64,000 bases of DNA from Tardiphaga sp. 709 (GTDB taxonomy: Bacteria > Pseudomonadota > Alphaproteobacteria > Rhizobiales > Xanthobacteraceae), in contig NZ_CP135529.1 in NCBI RefSeq assembly GCF_032401055.1, positions 2,170,001-2,234,000 on the forward strand, written 5' to 3'. The first letter of the stretch is position 1. Every line of letters starts with the position of its first letter. Below are positions 1-7,918 of this stretch, one piece after another. A model generated the notes under the pieces. It made no database searches. It had not been told where the DNA came from and saw only the letters and a list, made by a program, of their open reading frames with translations. Both the position numbers and the translations under genes were made by a program.

Positions 1-41
1 TCGACCCCGGAGAGCGCGTGGTGATCGACGAAATTGACTGA
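1..41 (+). CDS. C-terminal end of a DUF1236-like protein (partial)
   Basis: Only the last dozen codons are in the window. The frame beginning at base 3 reads DPGERVVIDEID and then stops at 39-41. This resembles the end of the DUF1236 protein at 6967-7371 (DPGTRRIVEVID), and a strong terminator follows directly. The family call rests on this short tail alone, so it is tentative; the rest of the gene lies to the left of the window. Confidence 0.4.
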   Translation, partial: DPGERVVIDEID

Positions 42-62
42 CACGACTTCACAAAGTGAATC

Positions 63-90
63 GAGGCGGCCAATGGGCCGCCTCTTTTTT
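63..90 (+). terminator. Rho-independent terminator
   Basis: A perfect 9-bp hairpin (GAGGCGGCC at 63-71, loop AATG, GGCCGCCTC at 76-84) is followed by six T. It sits 22 bases after the stop of the partial gene at the left edge and ends that plus-strand transcript. The convergent opgH gene ends on the other side at 184. Confidence 0.85.
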
Positions 91-183
91 CGCAATGTCA
101 TTACAAAGGCCGAAACCTCGGGTGCGATGGCTCTCATATGGGGGCTCGCGCACTTTTCCGTATTATATTTTGGCAGGTCCTAC

Positions 184-2361
184 TCAGATTGACTTCGTGG
201 CGTGTGCCTTATCGGGCAGTGCAGCCAATTGCTGAAGCGCGACCCGACTGTTCAGCGCCGCAAAAGTCTCGCGCGTACTGAAAAAACTGACGGCTTCGTC
301 AAAATCCTCAGCTTCTACAATTTTTGCTCGCGCGATGGCGAGGTCGGAATCGATCTGGCCACGGCTGCGTGGCTCATCAACCAGCGATCTCAAATGGGCC
401 GCGCACAGATCCATGTCCTTACGCAATTCGTGCAGCGAGCTTGCGCCGTAGATCGGTGCCGCCAAGGCCAACTCTTTTGCGCGAATCAGTACTTTCGGCG
501 GTAGATTCTGTTCGGGAGTTGCGAATAAGCGGGCGTGCTGGCCTGGCTGCAGCGCGCGCGACGACACGATGGCCAGCGGCATCGACAGCCACAGACCTAC
601 GATTACCGGCGTCATCCACAGGAATAGCGGTAGCGACACCGCATAAGCGCTAATCGCCATCAGTACACCGAACACGGTCGGTACCGCGTACTTTCTGACC
701 ACTTCGCGGATCGGGACAACGCCGTCGTCGCGGCGCTGAACCTGCCAGCCGGCATCCCGACCAAGCAGAATCTCGCCGACCGCCGACGATTGGAAGATCA
801 TCATCACTGGCGCGATCAGGCCGGACAGCAAAGTCTCGACGATGATGCCGGACAAAGCAAGAAAGCCGCCGCCGAACCGCGCTCGATTTTCGGCCTGGGT
901 GAGCAGCAAAACGTAGGCAAGCAGTTTTGGTACGATCAGAAGACCCATCGTGCCGGCGAAGACCCAGGCCGCGCGAACCGGATCTTGGGCTGGCCACTGC
1001 GGAAACAGCGAAAATCCCTTTGCGAAATATTCCGGACGCACAAACTGGGCCTGCAGCGAGATGAGAATCCCGAGCACCAGAAACATAAGCCACAGCGGCG
1101 CAGTTAAATAAGAACCGATGCCGGTCAGGAGATGCAACCGCGAGACCCAATGAAGCCGCGGCGCTCCCAGCACAGCCAGGTGCTGCAGATTGCCCTGACA
1201 CCATCGGCGGTCGCGCGCTGCAAAATCGAGGAGCGACGGCGGGCATTCCTCGAAACTGCCGCCCAGTTTCGGTGCCATGTGGATCGCCCATCCGGCGCGC
1301 CGCATGAAAGCTGCTTCAATGAAGTCATGGCTGAGAATATGGCCGCCGAACGGCTTGCGCCCGGGAAGTTCGGGCAGGCTGGCATGTTCTGCAAAGGCGC
1401 GCACGCGGATGATGGCGTTGTGTCCCCAGTAATTGCCTTCCGAGCCGTGCCACCAAGCGATTCCGGAGGCGATTACCGGGCCGTAAAGCCTGCCAGCGAA
1501 TTGCTGCATCCGTGCGAATAGCGACCGCGCATTGACAACGATAGGCAGCGTCTGGATCAGACCGACGCCGGGATGCTGCTCCATGCCGGCGACCAGGCGC
1601 ACGATCGTGTCACCAGTCATGAGGCTGTCGGCGTCCAGGATGATCATGTGATCATACCCAGCGCCGAACCGCTTGACCCAATCCTCAATATTTCCCGATT
1701 TGCGCGCGGTGTTGCGCATCCTATGGCGATAAAAGATGCGATCGCTGGCAGTCTCGCGGCGCAGCTTCAAAATGGCTTTTTCCTCGGCCACCCAGATTGC
1801 AGGGTCAGTGCTGTCACTCAGCACGTACCAGTCGAACTGCGCGGCGTAACCGGTCTCCGATATAGATTCCCACATCGCCCGCAACCGCGCCGTGATCTGA
1901 TGGGGATCTTCGTTATAGGTCGGTAACAGCATCGCGTTGCGGCTTGAGATCATCGCAAGTGGCGTAAGCGGTTCTATGGCGAGCGGATCCCGTGCGCGCA
2001 TCAACAGTAGGACGAAGCCGGCCAGCGCCGACATGAACGAGAACGCGACCCAGGCGAACAGCAGCACGAAGAGCGCCAGTACCATGCCTTCGAGGATGGT
2101 CACGCCGCCGACCTTCAGCACCTCGAACATCTCGTAGCCGCCGGCCGCGGTCAGGGCCACGGTGCCGAGGAGGATGTAAGCGCGCCGCAGAACAGTCGGC
2201 ATGGGCCTGAACTGCGCGCGTCGTTGGGAGGAGGCTGGCCCTGCGAGCCCATCCGATATCATCGTCAGCGGCATCTCTGGCGGTAGAAACCTCTCGCCCG
2301 CGCCGGCCGGCAACGTAGCCGCAGGCACGGTAACCAACGGCATTTGGTTCTTCACATTCAT
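184..2361 (-). CDS. opgH: Glucans biosynthesis glucosyltransferase OpgH (MdoH)
   Basis: Inner-membrane family-2 glycosyltransferase that builds the beta-glucan backbone of osmoregulated periplasmic glucans from UDP-glucose. Visible: two or three membrane segments near residues 65-125, a GT2 domain with LLPTYNED near 145, the acidic LDADS motif near 245 and the acceptor-site motif RDRRWCQGN near 385, then several C-terminal membrane segments. Length (725 aa) is in the range of shorter alphaproteobacterial OpgH proteins. The start chosen is the ATG at 2361, which overlaps the opgG stop as ATGA; in-frame ATGs at 2370 and 2382 are possible. It is translated behind opgG and both should be made together. 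Confidence 0.93.
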   Translation of the reverse strand: MNVKNQMPLVTVPAATLPAGAGERFLPPEMPLTMISDGLAGPASSQRRAQFRPMPTVLRRAYILLGTVALTAAGGYEMFEVLKVGGVTILEGMVLALFVLLFAWVAFSFMSALAGFVLLLMRARDPLAIEPLTPLAMISSRNAMLLPTYNEDPHQITARLRAMWESISETGYAAQFDWYVLSDSTDPAIWVAEEKAILKLRRETASDRIFYRHRMRNTARKSGNIEDWVKRFGAGYDHMIILDADSLMTGDTIVRLVAGMEQHPGVGLIQTLPIVVNARSLFARMQQFAGRLYGPVIASGIAWWHGSEGNYWGHNAIIRVRAFAEHASLPELPGRKPFGGHILSHDFIEAAFMRRAGWAIHMAPKLGGSFEECPPSLLDFAARDRRWCQGNLQHLAVLGAPRLHWVSRLHLLTGIGSYLTAPLWLMFLVLGILISLQAQFVRPEYFAKGFSLFPQWPAQDPVRAAWVFAGTMGLLIVPKLLAYVLLLTQAENRARFGGGFLALSGIIVETLLSGLIAPVMMIFQSSAVGEILLGRDAGWQVQRRDDGVVPIREVVRKYAVPTVFGVLMAISAYAVSLPLFLWMTPVIVGLWLSMPLAIVSSRALQPGQHARLFATPEQNLPPKVLIRAKELALAAPIYGASSLHELRKDMDLCAAHLRSLVDEPRSRGQIDSDLAIARAKIVEAEDFDEAVSFFSTRETFAALNSRVALQQLAALPDKAHATKSI

Positions 2362-3866
2362 GGTGTCCATCGATAGACCCAAACTTCGGAGATCGCCTGA
2401 TCGTCCTGCATCAAAGAAGCGCGCAATTCGACCGGCGCCTTACTCTTGACCGGCATCTCGAAACTCAGGCGCCAGCCGCCGTTTTGCGGATTCCGCTGTG
2501 TTACGATATTGCGGATTTCAGCCTTTTCGGCCGTGACAACACCTTTGATCTTGGTGGGATCGATGGATTTGAGCTTGTCGCCAATCAGATCGAGCACAAA
2601 TAGCTTGGTATCGTCACCGCGCGCACCGATGCCGCTGCGTGAAAAGATCGCCAGCGCCGACGGCTTCGGTTGATCGGGCCCCCAATGCAGGCGGTAGGTA
2701 AACGCGAGTTCGCCCTTTGCTGGAAGTGGGTTTTTCGGACGCCAAAAGGTACCGATATTGTCGTGAATCTCTTCCTTGGTCGGAATTTCCAGCAGTTGCA
2801 CCGATCCCTCGCCCCAATCGCCAATCGGCTCCACCCAGAGACTGGGGCGCCGTTCGAAACTTGATTCGAGATCCTGGTAGTCGGAGAAGTCCTTCTGCCG
2901 TTGCATCAGTCCAAAGCCGCGCGGATTTCGGTCTCCGAAAGAGCTGATCTGCAGATCGCGCGGGTTATGCAGGGGTCGCCAGAGCTGCTCGCCTCGCCCG
3001 TTGAAAATTGCCAGACCGTCGGAATCGTGCACGGCAGGGCGGAAATCGTCCACTTCCTTGCGGTCGTTCGGACCGAAGAAGAACATGCTCGTGATCGCCG
3101 CGAGGCCAGTGTTTTTTATTTCCACCCGCGGATAAATGACCATTTCTACATCGAAAATGGTCGTATCGCCTGGCCGGATGGTGAACCGATAGGCGGCCGC
3201 GGCACTTTCACTGTCGAGCAACGCATGCACTACGATCGAGTTGGCGTTGGACGCCGGCTTCTCGATCCAGAAGGACTTGAACTGTGGGAATTCCTCGCCG
3301 GTCGCCTCGCCGGTGTTGATGGACAGGCCCCGCGCGGACAAGCCGTATACTTGGCCTTTGGCCACCGCGCGGAAATAGCTGGCGCCGAGAAAAACGCAGA
3401 CCTCGTCATAGTAATCGGGCTTGTTGATCGGGGCATGCAGCCGGAAGCCGCCGAAGCCTAAGTCGGCGCCGGCCGGCGGGGGCGGCGTAGCGCCAAAGGA
3501 GAAATGCTCAGGTTGATAAGGGACTTGGGTCGCCTGGCCATTGGCCACTTCATAGATATCGACGCGATTGGTGTAGAACGAGCCACGATGAAAGAACTGC
3601 ACCTCGAAGGGCAGCTTCTCGCCGCGCCACAAAGCCTTCTCCGGATTAAAGCGCAGTGCGCGGTATCGGTCGTAGTCCAGATCCTTGAAGGAGTCGGGCA
3701 GCTTGTTGTCTGGCGCCTTGAACGCCCTGGCGGCGGCTTCCCGCGCCATTTGCCGCACCACGGCGGCGTCGAACGGCACAGGCCCGGGAGCTGCGCGGGC
3801 GCTGCGCGGGATAATCGTCATCAATGGCAAAGCGGCCGAAGCGCCGAGAAGTTGTCTGCGGTTCAA
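2358..3866 (-). CDS. opgG: Periplasmic glucan biosynthesis protein OpgG/OpgD (MdoG family)
   Basis: Periplasmic partner of OpgH that acts on the glucan backbone and its branches. The N-terminus carries a twin-arginine-like signal (NRRQLLGASAALPLM followed by an A-R-A cleavage region), as in the OpgD branch; the long body contains typical family stretches such as FHRGSFYTNRV and YRLHWGPDQP. I place the start at the TTG at 3866, preceded by GGAG at a good distance. An earlier start at 3914 is open but would fall upstream of the start expected from the promoter at 3898-3922. The stop overlaps the opgH start (ATGA). Whether it is OpgG or OpgD in function cannot be told from sequence alone. Confidence 0.9.
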   Translation of the reverse strand: MNRRQLLGASAALPLMTIIPRSARAAPGPVPFDAAVVRQMAREAAARAFKAPDNKLPDSFKDLDYDRYRALRFNPEKALWRGEKLPFEVQFFHRGSFYTNRVDIYEVANGQATQVPYQPEHFSFGATPPPPAGADLGFGGFRLHAPINKPDYYDEVCVFLGASYFRAVAKGQVYGLSARGLSINTGEATGEEFPQFKSFWIEKPASNANSIVVHALLDSESAAAAYRFTIRPGDTTIFDVEMVIYPRVEIKNTGLAAITSMFFFGPNDRKEVDDFRPAVHDSDGLAIFNGRGEQLWRPLHNPRDLQISSFGDRNPRGFGLMQRQKDFSDYQDLESSFERRPSLWVEPIGDWGEGSVQLLEIPTKEEIHDNIGTFWRPKNPLPAKGELAFTYRLHWGPDQPKPSALAIFSRSGIGARGDDTKLFVLDLIGDKLKSIDPTKIKGVVTAEKAEIRNIVTQRNPQNGGWRLSFEMPVKSKAPVELRASLMQDDQAISEVWVYRWTP

Positions 3867-3897
3867 GGTGTCTCCAAACGCCAGAGTGATATGCAAT

Positions 3898-3922
3898 AAC
3901 ACGCGCTGCACCATCGAGTTCC
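3898..3922 (-). promoter_or_regulatory. EcfG-type promoter candidate for opgGH
   Basis: Read on the minus strand: GGAAC, 17 bases, GTT. This matches the -35/-10 pattern of alphaproteobacterial general-stress sigma factor EcfG and has the same spacing as seven other copies here. The predicted transcript start lies about 25 bases before the TTG start of opgG. Confidence 0.5.
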
Positions 3923-4346
3923 GCGAGCTGGAACATTCAGCGCTCTGCGCTTGCCTTGATTGCCGGTGTTTCCCGACTCTACCTCACTAAACGCTGGCGT
4001 TTCCCAACCCGCGGTTGGCCGGTGTCAAATGCCAGTCGACGGCGCGCGAACTGACCATAGAACGAGTAAAAATAGCGCTGTCCGGTATCGCCACGCCGTG
4101 CGACGCCGCTAAGTCACCATTCAATGCGGCAGCCAAGATGCCCCCTGCCGGATGACTCACGAAAACCCTCAAGATCAGCTTTCAACGACGGACGCAGCGC
4201 TTCGACGATGCTACATTGATCCGCATTAGTGCTGCCAATTTATCCCGCCGGTTGTTCATTATTCCCCGTCGCGTACCCCGGTGTCTCGCATCGGCCGCCT
4301 GACACGCCACACCACTCCGCCCTGACTGCTGAGCTTGACCTCCGGT
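3923..4346. other. Intergenic, no gene supported
   Basis: Only short, unconvincing reading frames on either strand; no recognisable product, repeat or RNA. It separates the opgGH promoter from the terminator of the stress pair at 4381-5322. Confidence 0.5.
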
Positions 4347-4375
4347 GAAAAAAATGGCCCGCCGAAGCGGGCCAT
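4347..4375 (-). terminator. Rho-independent terminator of the stress pair
   Basis: On the minus strand ATGGCCCGC, a 4-base loop and GCGGGCCAT (4354-4375) are followed by seven T (plus strand AAAAAAA at 4348-4354). It lies just behind the minus-strand gene ending at 4381. The paralogous operon at 61.7 kb has a very similar hairpin (core GGCCCGC). Confidence 0.85.
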
Positions 4376-4380
4376 CGTTG

Positions 4381-4992
4381 TTATCGGGAACGACCGTACA
4401 ATTCTCGCTCCTTGCGCACCTGTCCCGCATCGTAGGGCGGGCTTGCCGGGTCATACCCGCTCCAGCCCGACTTCTCCCAGGCCACACGGCGATCATTGAG
4501 ATTGACTGACGATGGGCTCATCAGCGCCTCGAGGCGCGCGCGATCGGCCTCGTTGACCTTTGCCGAGACCAACGTACCGCCGCGGCGAACGCCTTCCGCG
4601 TAAAGCGGTGCATCTTCCTTGGAGACGCCAGCCTCGGTCAGAGCACCAACAATGCCGCCGGTTGCTGCTCCGGCGGCAGCGCCGACTGCCGTGGCGGCAA
4701 GCCATCCTGCCGCGACAACTGGTCCAAGGCCAGGAATTGCAAGCAGCCCTAGTCCGGCTAGAAGGCCCGCAGCGCCGCCGATCCCTGCACCGATTCCGGC
4801 ACCGGTGCCGGCTGCTTCGGCGCGATCATCGACGCCATCACCGTCGCGGTCCTTCTTGCCGTCGAACCAGCCCTCGGAGTTGTTGGCCACGATACTGATG
4901 TCCCCATGAGGAACGCCGGCGGCCTCAAGGCTTCCGACAGCTTTCTGCGCTTCCGTATACGAGTCGTACAAACGTGAAATGGTCACGGTCAT
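4381..4992 (-). CDS. General stress protein 17M-like (YflT domain) membrane protein, copy 1
   Basis: The N-terminus (residues 1-50, MTVTISRLYDSYTEAQKAV and SIVANNSEGWF) matches the small alpha/beta domain of YflT / general stress protein 17M. A Gly/Ala-rich double membrane segment follows (about 65-125, glycine-zipper-like) and then a soluble tail with EAGVSKEDAPLYAEGVRRGG. No enzymatic function is known. It is 15 bases behind the exported protein at 5008-5322 and shares its promoter and terminator. A close paralogue with the same partner is at 61734-62333; the main differences are a two-residue deletion and the tail sequence. Confidence 0.8.
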   Translation of the reverse strand: MTVTISRLYDSYTEAQKAVGSLEAAGVPHGDISIVANNSEGWFDGKKDRDGDGVDDRAEAAGTGAGIGAGIGGAAGLLAGLGLLAIPGLGPVVAAGWLAATAVGAAAGAATGGIVGALTEAGVSKEDAPLYAEGVRRGGTLVSAKVNEADRARLEALMSPSSVNLNDRRVAWEKSGWSGYDPASPPYDAGQVRKERELYGRSR

Positions 4993-5007
4993 GAGATTAC
5001 CTTCCGG

Positions 5008-5322
5008 TTACTTTGCTGCGTTGACGTTGCCCTGGAAATCGACGCTGATCGCGCTGGTCGAGCCACCCTTGGTCGCTTTGCCGCGCCATACGCCGTTGTC
5101 GTCTTTTTTCAGTTCGGTGACGTTCGTGTAACCAGCCTTTTCGATGGCACTCTTGGCCTGCCCCTCGGTGAAGGAGTTGCGTCCGGCGACCGGCGCATTG
5201 GAGTTCTTCTGCTCGCTGTTGACGGCATTGTTGCCCGGACGATCTTTTGCCGCCGGGCTCTGGGCATGGGCTACTCCCGAGATCAGGAGAGCGGCGACAC
5301 AGATAATCGAAACGCGTTTCAT
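5008..5322 (-). CDS. Small exported stress-associated protein (PepSY-like), copy 1
   Basis: 104 aa with a clear signal peptide (residues 1-20, ending AHA). The mature part has an FTEGQAKSAIEKAGYTNVTEL stretch and then KKDDNGVWRGKA, resembling one PepSY-type alpha/beta unit; that fold is my inference. Probably periplasmic. It is the first gene of a two-gene operon with the YflT-like protein, and has a paralogue at 62349-62666 in the same arrangement. Confidence 0.75.
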   Translation of the reverse strand: MKRVSIICVAALLISGVAHAQSPAAKDRPGNNAVNSEQKNSNAPVAGRNSFTEGQAKSAIEKAGYTNVTELKKDDNGVWRGKATKGGSTSAISVDFQGNVNAAK

Positions 5323-5355
5323 AGGTCCCTCATAGGTTGGTGTTTGGGATCCTCC

Positions 5356-5380
5356 AACAAGCTGTTAGCTGACGCGTTCC
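5356..5380 (-). promoter_or_regulatory. EcfG-type promoter candidate (stress pair, copy 1)
   Basis: Minus strand GGAAC, 17 bases, GTT, 34 bases before the start codon at 5322. The paralogous operon has the same motif and spacing at 62703-62727. Confidence 0.6.
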
Positions 5381-5585
5381 ATTGATTGCCGAAAAAAGGC
5401 CTGGAGCTACGATAGCGGCGCGACATCCCTTGCTTATGCCATTCTTTCCCGCAACGGCGGGTCATATGGCCGGCTTGCATGCCGTTGCTTAACTCACTGC
5501 CAAACCATGATCGGGAACTTTCGGCAATTGCGCGGATTGATTGACGCGTTTGCGTCTCGCAAATTTTGCAATTGGAGGATACACC

Positions 5586-5825
5586 ATGAAAACACTTTAT
5601 CTCGCCGGAACGCTGGCTGCCCTCGCTTGTACCTCGGCCTTCGCTCAAACGACGACGGTTTCCAGCGACTACTACGTGGTGCGCGATGCCACCACCAAGA
5701 AGTGCACAATCGTTGATAAGAAGCCAACGACCACGACAACGACGATTGTCGACAACGGAACGTTCAAGACCAGAACGGAAGCCGAAACCGGCATGAAGAC
5801 CATGCAGGTCTGCACAGAGAACTGA
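5586..5825 (+). CDS. Small exported protein of unknown function
   Basis: 79 aa. The ATG at 5586 follows TTGGAGGATACACC, a strong ribosome binding site. A signal peptide (MKTLYLAGTLAALACTSAFA) precedes a Thr-rich mature part with two cysteines (KKCTIVD and MQVCTEN) that could form a disulfide. No function can be assigned; the layout is typical of small Bradyrhizobium periplasmic proteins. Confidence 0.7.
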   Translation: MKTLYLAGTLAALACTSAFAQTTTVSSDYYVVRDATTKKCTIVDKKPTTTTTTIVDNGTFKTRTEAETGMKTMQVCTEN

Positions 5826-5834
5826 CGCGCGTCA

Positions 5835-5866
5835 GCACCCGTCACCTCGATCGGTGACGGGTGCTT
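5835..5866 (+). terminator. Strong hairpin, probable terminator
   Basis: Perfect 12-bp stem GCACCCGTCACC / GGTGACGGGTGC (5835-5846 and 5853-5864) with a 6-base loop, starting 10 bases after the stop of the gene at 5586. The T tract is poor (TTGT), so termination may be partial. Confidence 0.6.
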
Positions 5867-6149
5867 GTGCCGACCGGCCACGGTGTCGCGGTTCCGATTA
5901 GCGAAAGTCGACGCGATTAATCGCAAGGATGCGCAATCGCATGTCCAGCGCTCCACGACGTCTCGCGCTTGCAGCACATGTCGGCGCGGCTCGAGCCTTA
6001 GCGAACGGCAGTGCCCCAGCCACCTTCGCGCGTAGCGGAAAGCGGGACAGGCATGAATCGATCACTCAATGGGTCCCGTTGCCGAAGTGCTAATCGAGTG
6101 GGCATCACGCCTGTGTTGTGATTAACAATTTCAGGAGCACATCGATCGA

Positions 6150-6491
6150 TTAAGGGAACCTCCGTCCGCGTGACACATCCCTCGCAGCGAGCGCCACCGC
6201 TAAGCGTCGTTCTAAGTCAAGCCTGCGATCTTCTATTGGCGGCTTGAAAATATTATCGCGAGCGACCACGCCTCGATGCTCGTCGGCTTGGATTGCATCG
6301 ATGTTGCAATCTTCGAACGTGCAGTACGTGAAAGCGACGCTGGTGGTCCCCTCATCGAACAGTATCTGGCATTTGACGAACTCACAGCAGTCGTATCTCA
6401 GGAAAACGGGACGCCCGCGGAAATCCAGTACCCTTCCCTGAAATCTCGTTTGGTAGATGACGTGTTCGTCCGCACCATTGTCTGTGTTCAT
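6150..6491 (-). CDS. Hypothetical protein
   Basis: 113 aa from the ATG at 6491 (an upstream ATG at 6530 is possible). The N-terminal part has a beta-rich run with several aromatic and cysteine residues (YDCCEFVKC, TYCTFEDCNIDA) that resembles short pentapeptide-like or right-handed beta-helix coils. The C-terminus is a charged helix. No domain recognised and no clear operon partner. Confidence 0.55.
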   Translation of the reverse strand: MNTDNGADEHVIYQTRFQGRVLDFRGRPVFLRYDCCEFVKCQILFDEGTTSVAFTYCTFEDCNIDAIQADEHRGVVARDNIFKPPIEDRRLDLERRLAVALAARDVSRGRRFP

Positions 6492-6910
6492 TTCGCGCCT
6501 AGGATTTCTGTTTATAGTTCGGTTATGCATCAGTCGGCTATTGGTCCAACTATTTTCTAACGTCAGAAAATCTGACCTTCCACGAGCTCATAGCGGTCAA
6601 TCCCGGCATGGCGACAAGCAATTCCTCCGACGCCGGATGCGCGTCCAAATCCCCGCGCTCTATATGAAGCTGTCTTCCTCCTCGGCAGCAATCGAGATAC
6701 CAGGATTTCCCGCTCGTCCGTTTCTCCCACGGCTCATAATAGTCAGCACTACGCTTTCTGAAACACATTCAGTAGTTATGATAGGTCACATAAGTCAATG
6801 TATTAGCGAGTACCAACGTGGGCGCGCGGTCTCCGATCATTCGGATAGAACCCGTTTCCCCGCCTTCCACACAATCGATGGAAAATGTCGGGATAAAGCG
6901 GCAATTCGAC

Positions 6911-6935
6911 GGAACGACCTTAAGTGTTGGCAGTT
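6911..6935 (+). promoter_or_regulatory. EcfG-type promoter candidate
   Basis: GGAAC, 17 bases, GTT, ending 31 bases before the DUF1236 gene start at 6967. Same spacing as the other copies in the window. The rest of the gap 6492-6966 holds no gene I can support. Confidence 0.55.
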
Positions 6936-6966
6936 TTCACCCCGCCAACACACCAGGAGGACGATC

Positions 6967-7371
6967 ATGAAATTCATTTCCACGGCTGCCATTGCAATCG
7001 CTTCGCTGGCCTACTTCTCGCCTGCCCTCGCTCAGAATGGAGCAGCGGGCGGAGCCGTCGGCGGCGCGATCGTCGGTGGCGCCGTCGGCGGCCCTGTCGG
7101 TGCCGCCGTTGGCGCTGCCGCCGGCGCCACGGCAGGCGGCATTTCCGAGGCCAACCGTCCCCGCTTCCACAGCTACGTCACCGAGCGCCGTCACCCGTCG
7201 TACCGATATGACCGCGAGCTACGCGTCGGTGCTGTATTGCCCGACAGAGGCGTCACCTATTATGAAGTTCCGCGAGAGTACGGTTCCACTGCCTATCGCT
7301 ACACGGTGGTCAACGATCGGACCGTACTGGTCGACCCGGGCACCCGTCGGATTGTCGAAGTGATCGACTAA
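6967..7371 (+). CDS. DUF1236 domain exported protein with glycine zipper
   Basis: 134 aa. ATG at 6967 after CAGGAGGACGATC. Signal peptide (residues 1-21, ending ALAQ), a Gly/Ala-Val zipper of about 45 residues likely to insert in or associate with membrane, then a C-terminal DUF1236 unit with YYEVP, YRYTVVNDRTVLVDP and the end RRIVEVID. Function unknown; this family is expanded in Bradyrhizobium. The open frame extends upstream to 6457, but the binding site, signal peptide and promoter decide this start. Confidence 0.8.
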   Translation: MKFISTAAIAIASLAYFSPALAQNGAAGGAVGGAIVGGAVGGPVGAAVGAAAGATAGGISEANRPRFHSYVTERRHPSYRYDRELRVGAVLPDRGVTYYEVPREYGSTAYRYTVVNDRTVLVDPGTRRIVEVID

Positions 7372-7380
7372 GCGCGCTTT

Positions 7381-7408
7381 TCGAGGCGGGCCGAAAGGGC
7401 CGCCTCGA
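7381..7408 (+). terminator. Hairpin after the DUF1236 gene
   Basis: Inverted repeat TCGAGGCGG / CCGCCTCGA ten bases after the stop. It is nearly the same stem as the terminator at 63-84 but lacks a T tract, so it may serve as an attenuator or mRNA-stability hairpin. Confidence 0.5.
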
Positions 7409-7440
7409 CCAGTTCGGTGCGTCTTTATGGGAGGATCATC

Positions 7441-7737
7441 TTGCCCATATTTCAATATTTCGTGTGGGTCGGCGCCGTACTGCTGGGAGTTCTATTTGTC
7501 ATCGGCGAAAGCGACAGCTCTCCGACAAAAAGCTCCTCCGCAAAGGGCTGGAGGCCCACCGATTCATTGCGCAGCATGGCGCATCATCGTCAGCCGGAAG
7601 ACCCGCCGTGCCCGGGACGCGGCGTTTCGCATCGTCAAATAATAGATCGGAGGCCCCAAGCCCTGCCTATTCAACGTGCCGTTCCTAAAGACTTAAGCAG
7701 GTCGTTGCTTTGTTCAGGAGTTGCTAGAGGTGGATGA
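7441..7737 (+). CDS. Small single-pass membrane protein
   Basis: 98 aa from a TTG at 7441 placed 6 bases after GGGAGG; a GTG at 7417 is also open. A hydrophobic segment (residues 1-21, PIFQYFVWVGAVLLGVLFVI) is followed by a polar Ser/Arg/Pro-rich tail. Short proteins beginning this way are common in Bradyrhizobium, but the tail looks unconserved, so the true end could be lost to a frame change. Function unknown. Confidence 0.45.
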   Translation: MPIFQYFVWVGAVLLGVLFVIGESDSSPTKSSSAKGWRPTDSLRSMAHHRQPEDPPCPGRGVSHRQIIDRRPQALPIQRAVPKDLSRSLLCSGVARGG

Positions 7738-7918
7738 CTTCCAGCTAATGACGATCATAGCCGAGGCTATTAGCACTTGTGCTATCGAGAACCGCAACGG
7801 AGAAAAATTGCCGATAACGAGCGAGCAAGCGACCTGCGTTGCAAAGGTAGTGATCACGGCTCTCTCGCTGGCCGGTTTTGAGATCACGCCGATGGCAAAG
7901 ACAACCGGTCCAACCTAA
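7730..7918 (+). CDS. Hypothetical small protein
   Basis: 62 aa from the GTG at 7730, nine bases after AGGAG. Sequence is MDDFQLMTIIAEAIS and so on, mostly helical, with two cysteines. No domain recognised. Its stop overlaps the end of the convergent histidine kinase gene by four bases. Confidence 0.5.
   Translation: MDDFQLMTIIAEAISTCAIENRNGEKLPITSEQATCVAKVVITALSLAGFEITPMAKTTGPT

Noticed and set aside
5511-5556. GGAAC at 5515 as an EcfG promoter for the gene at 5586
   Set aside because: The next CGTT is 28 bases away, too far; spacing does not fit.
6457-6966. N-terminal extension of the DUF1236 frame
   Set aside because: No binding site; the signal peptide and promoter place the start at 6967.
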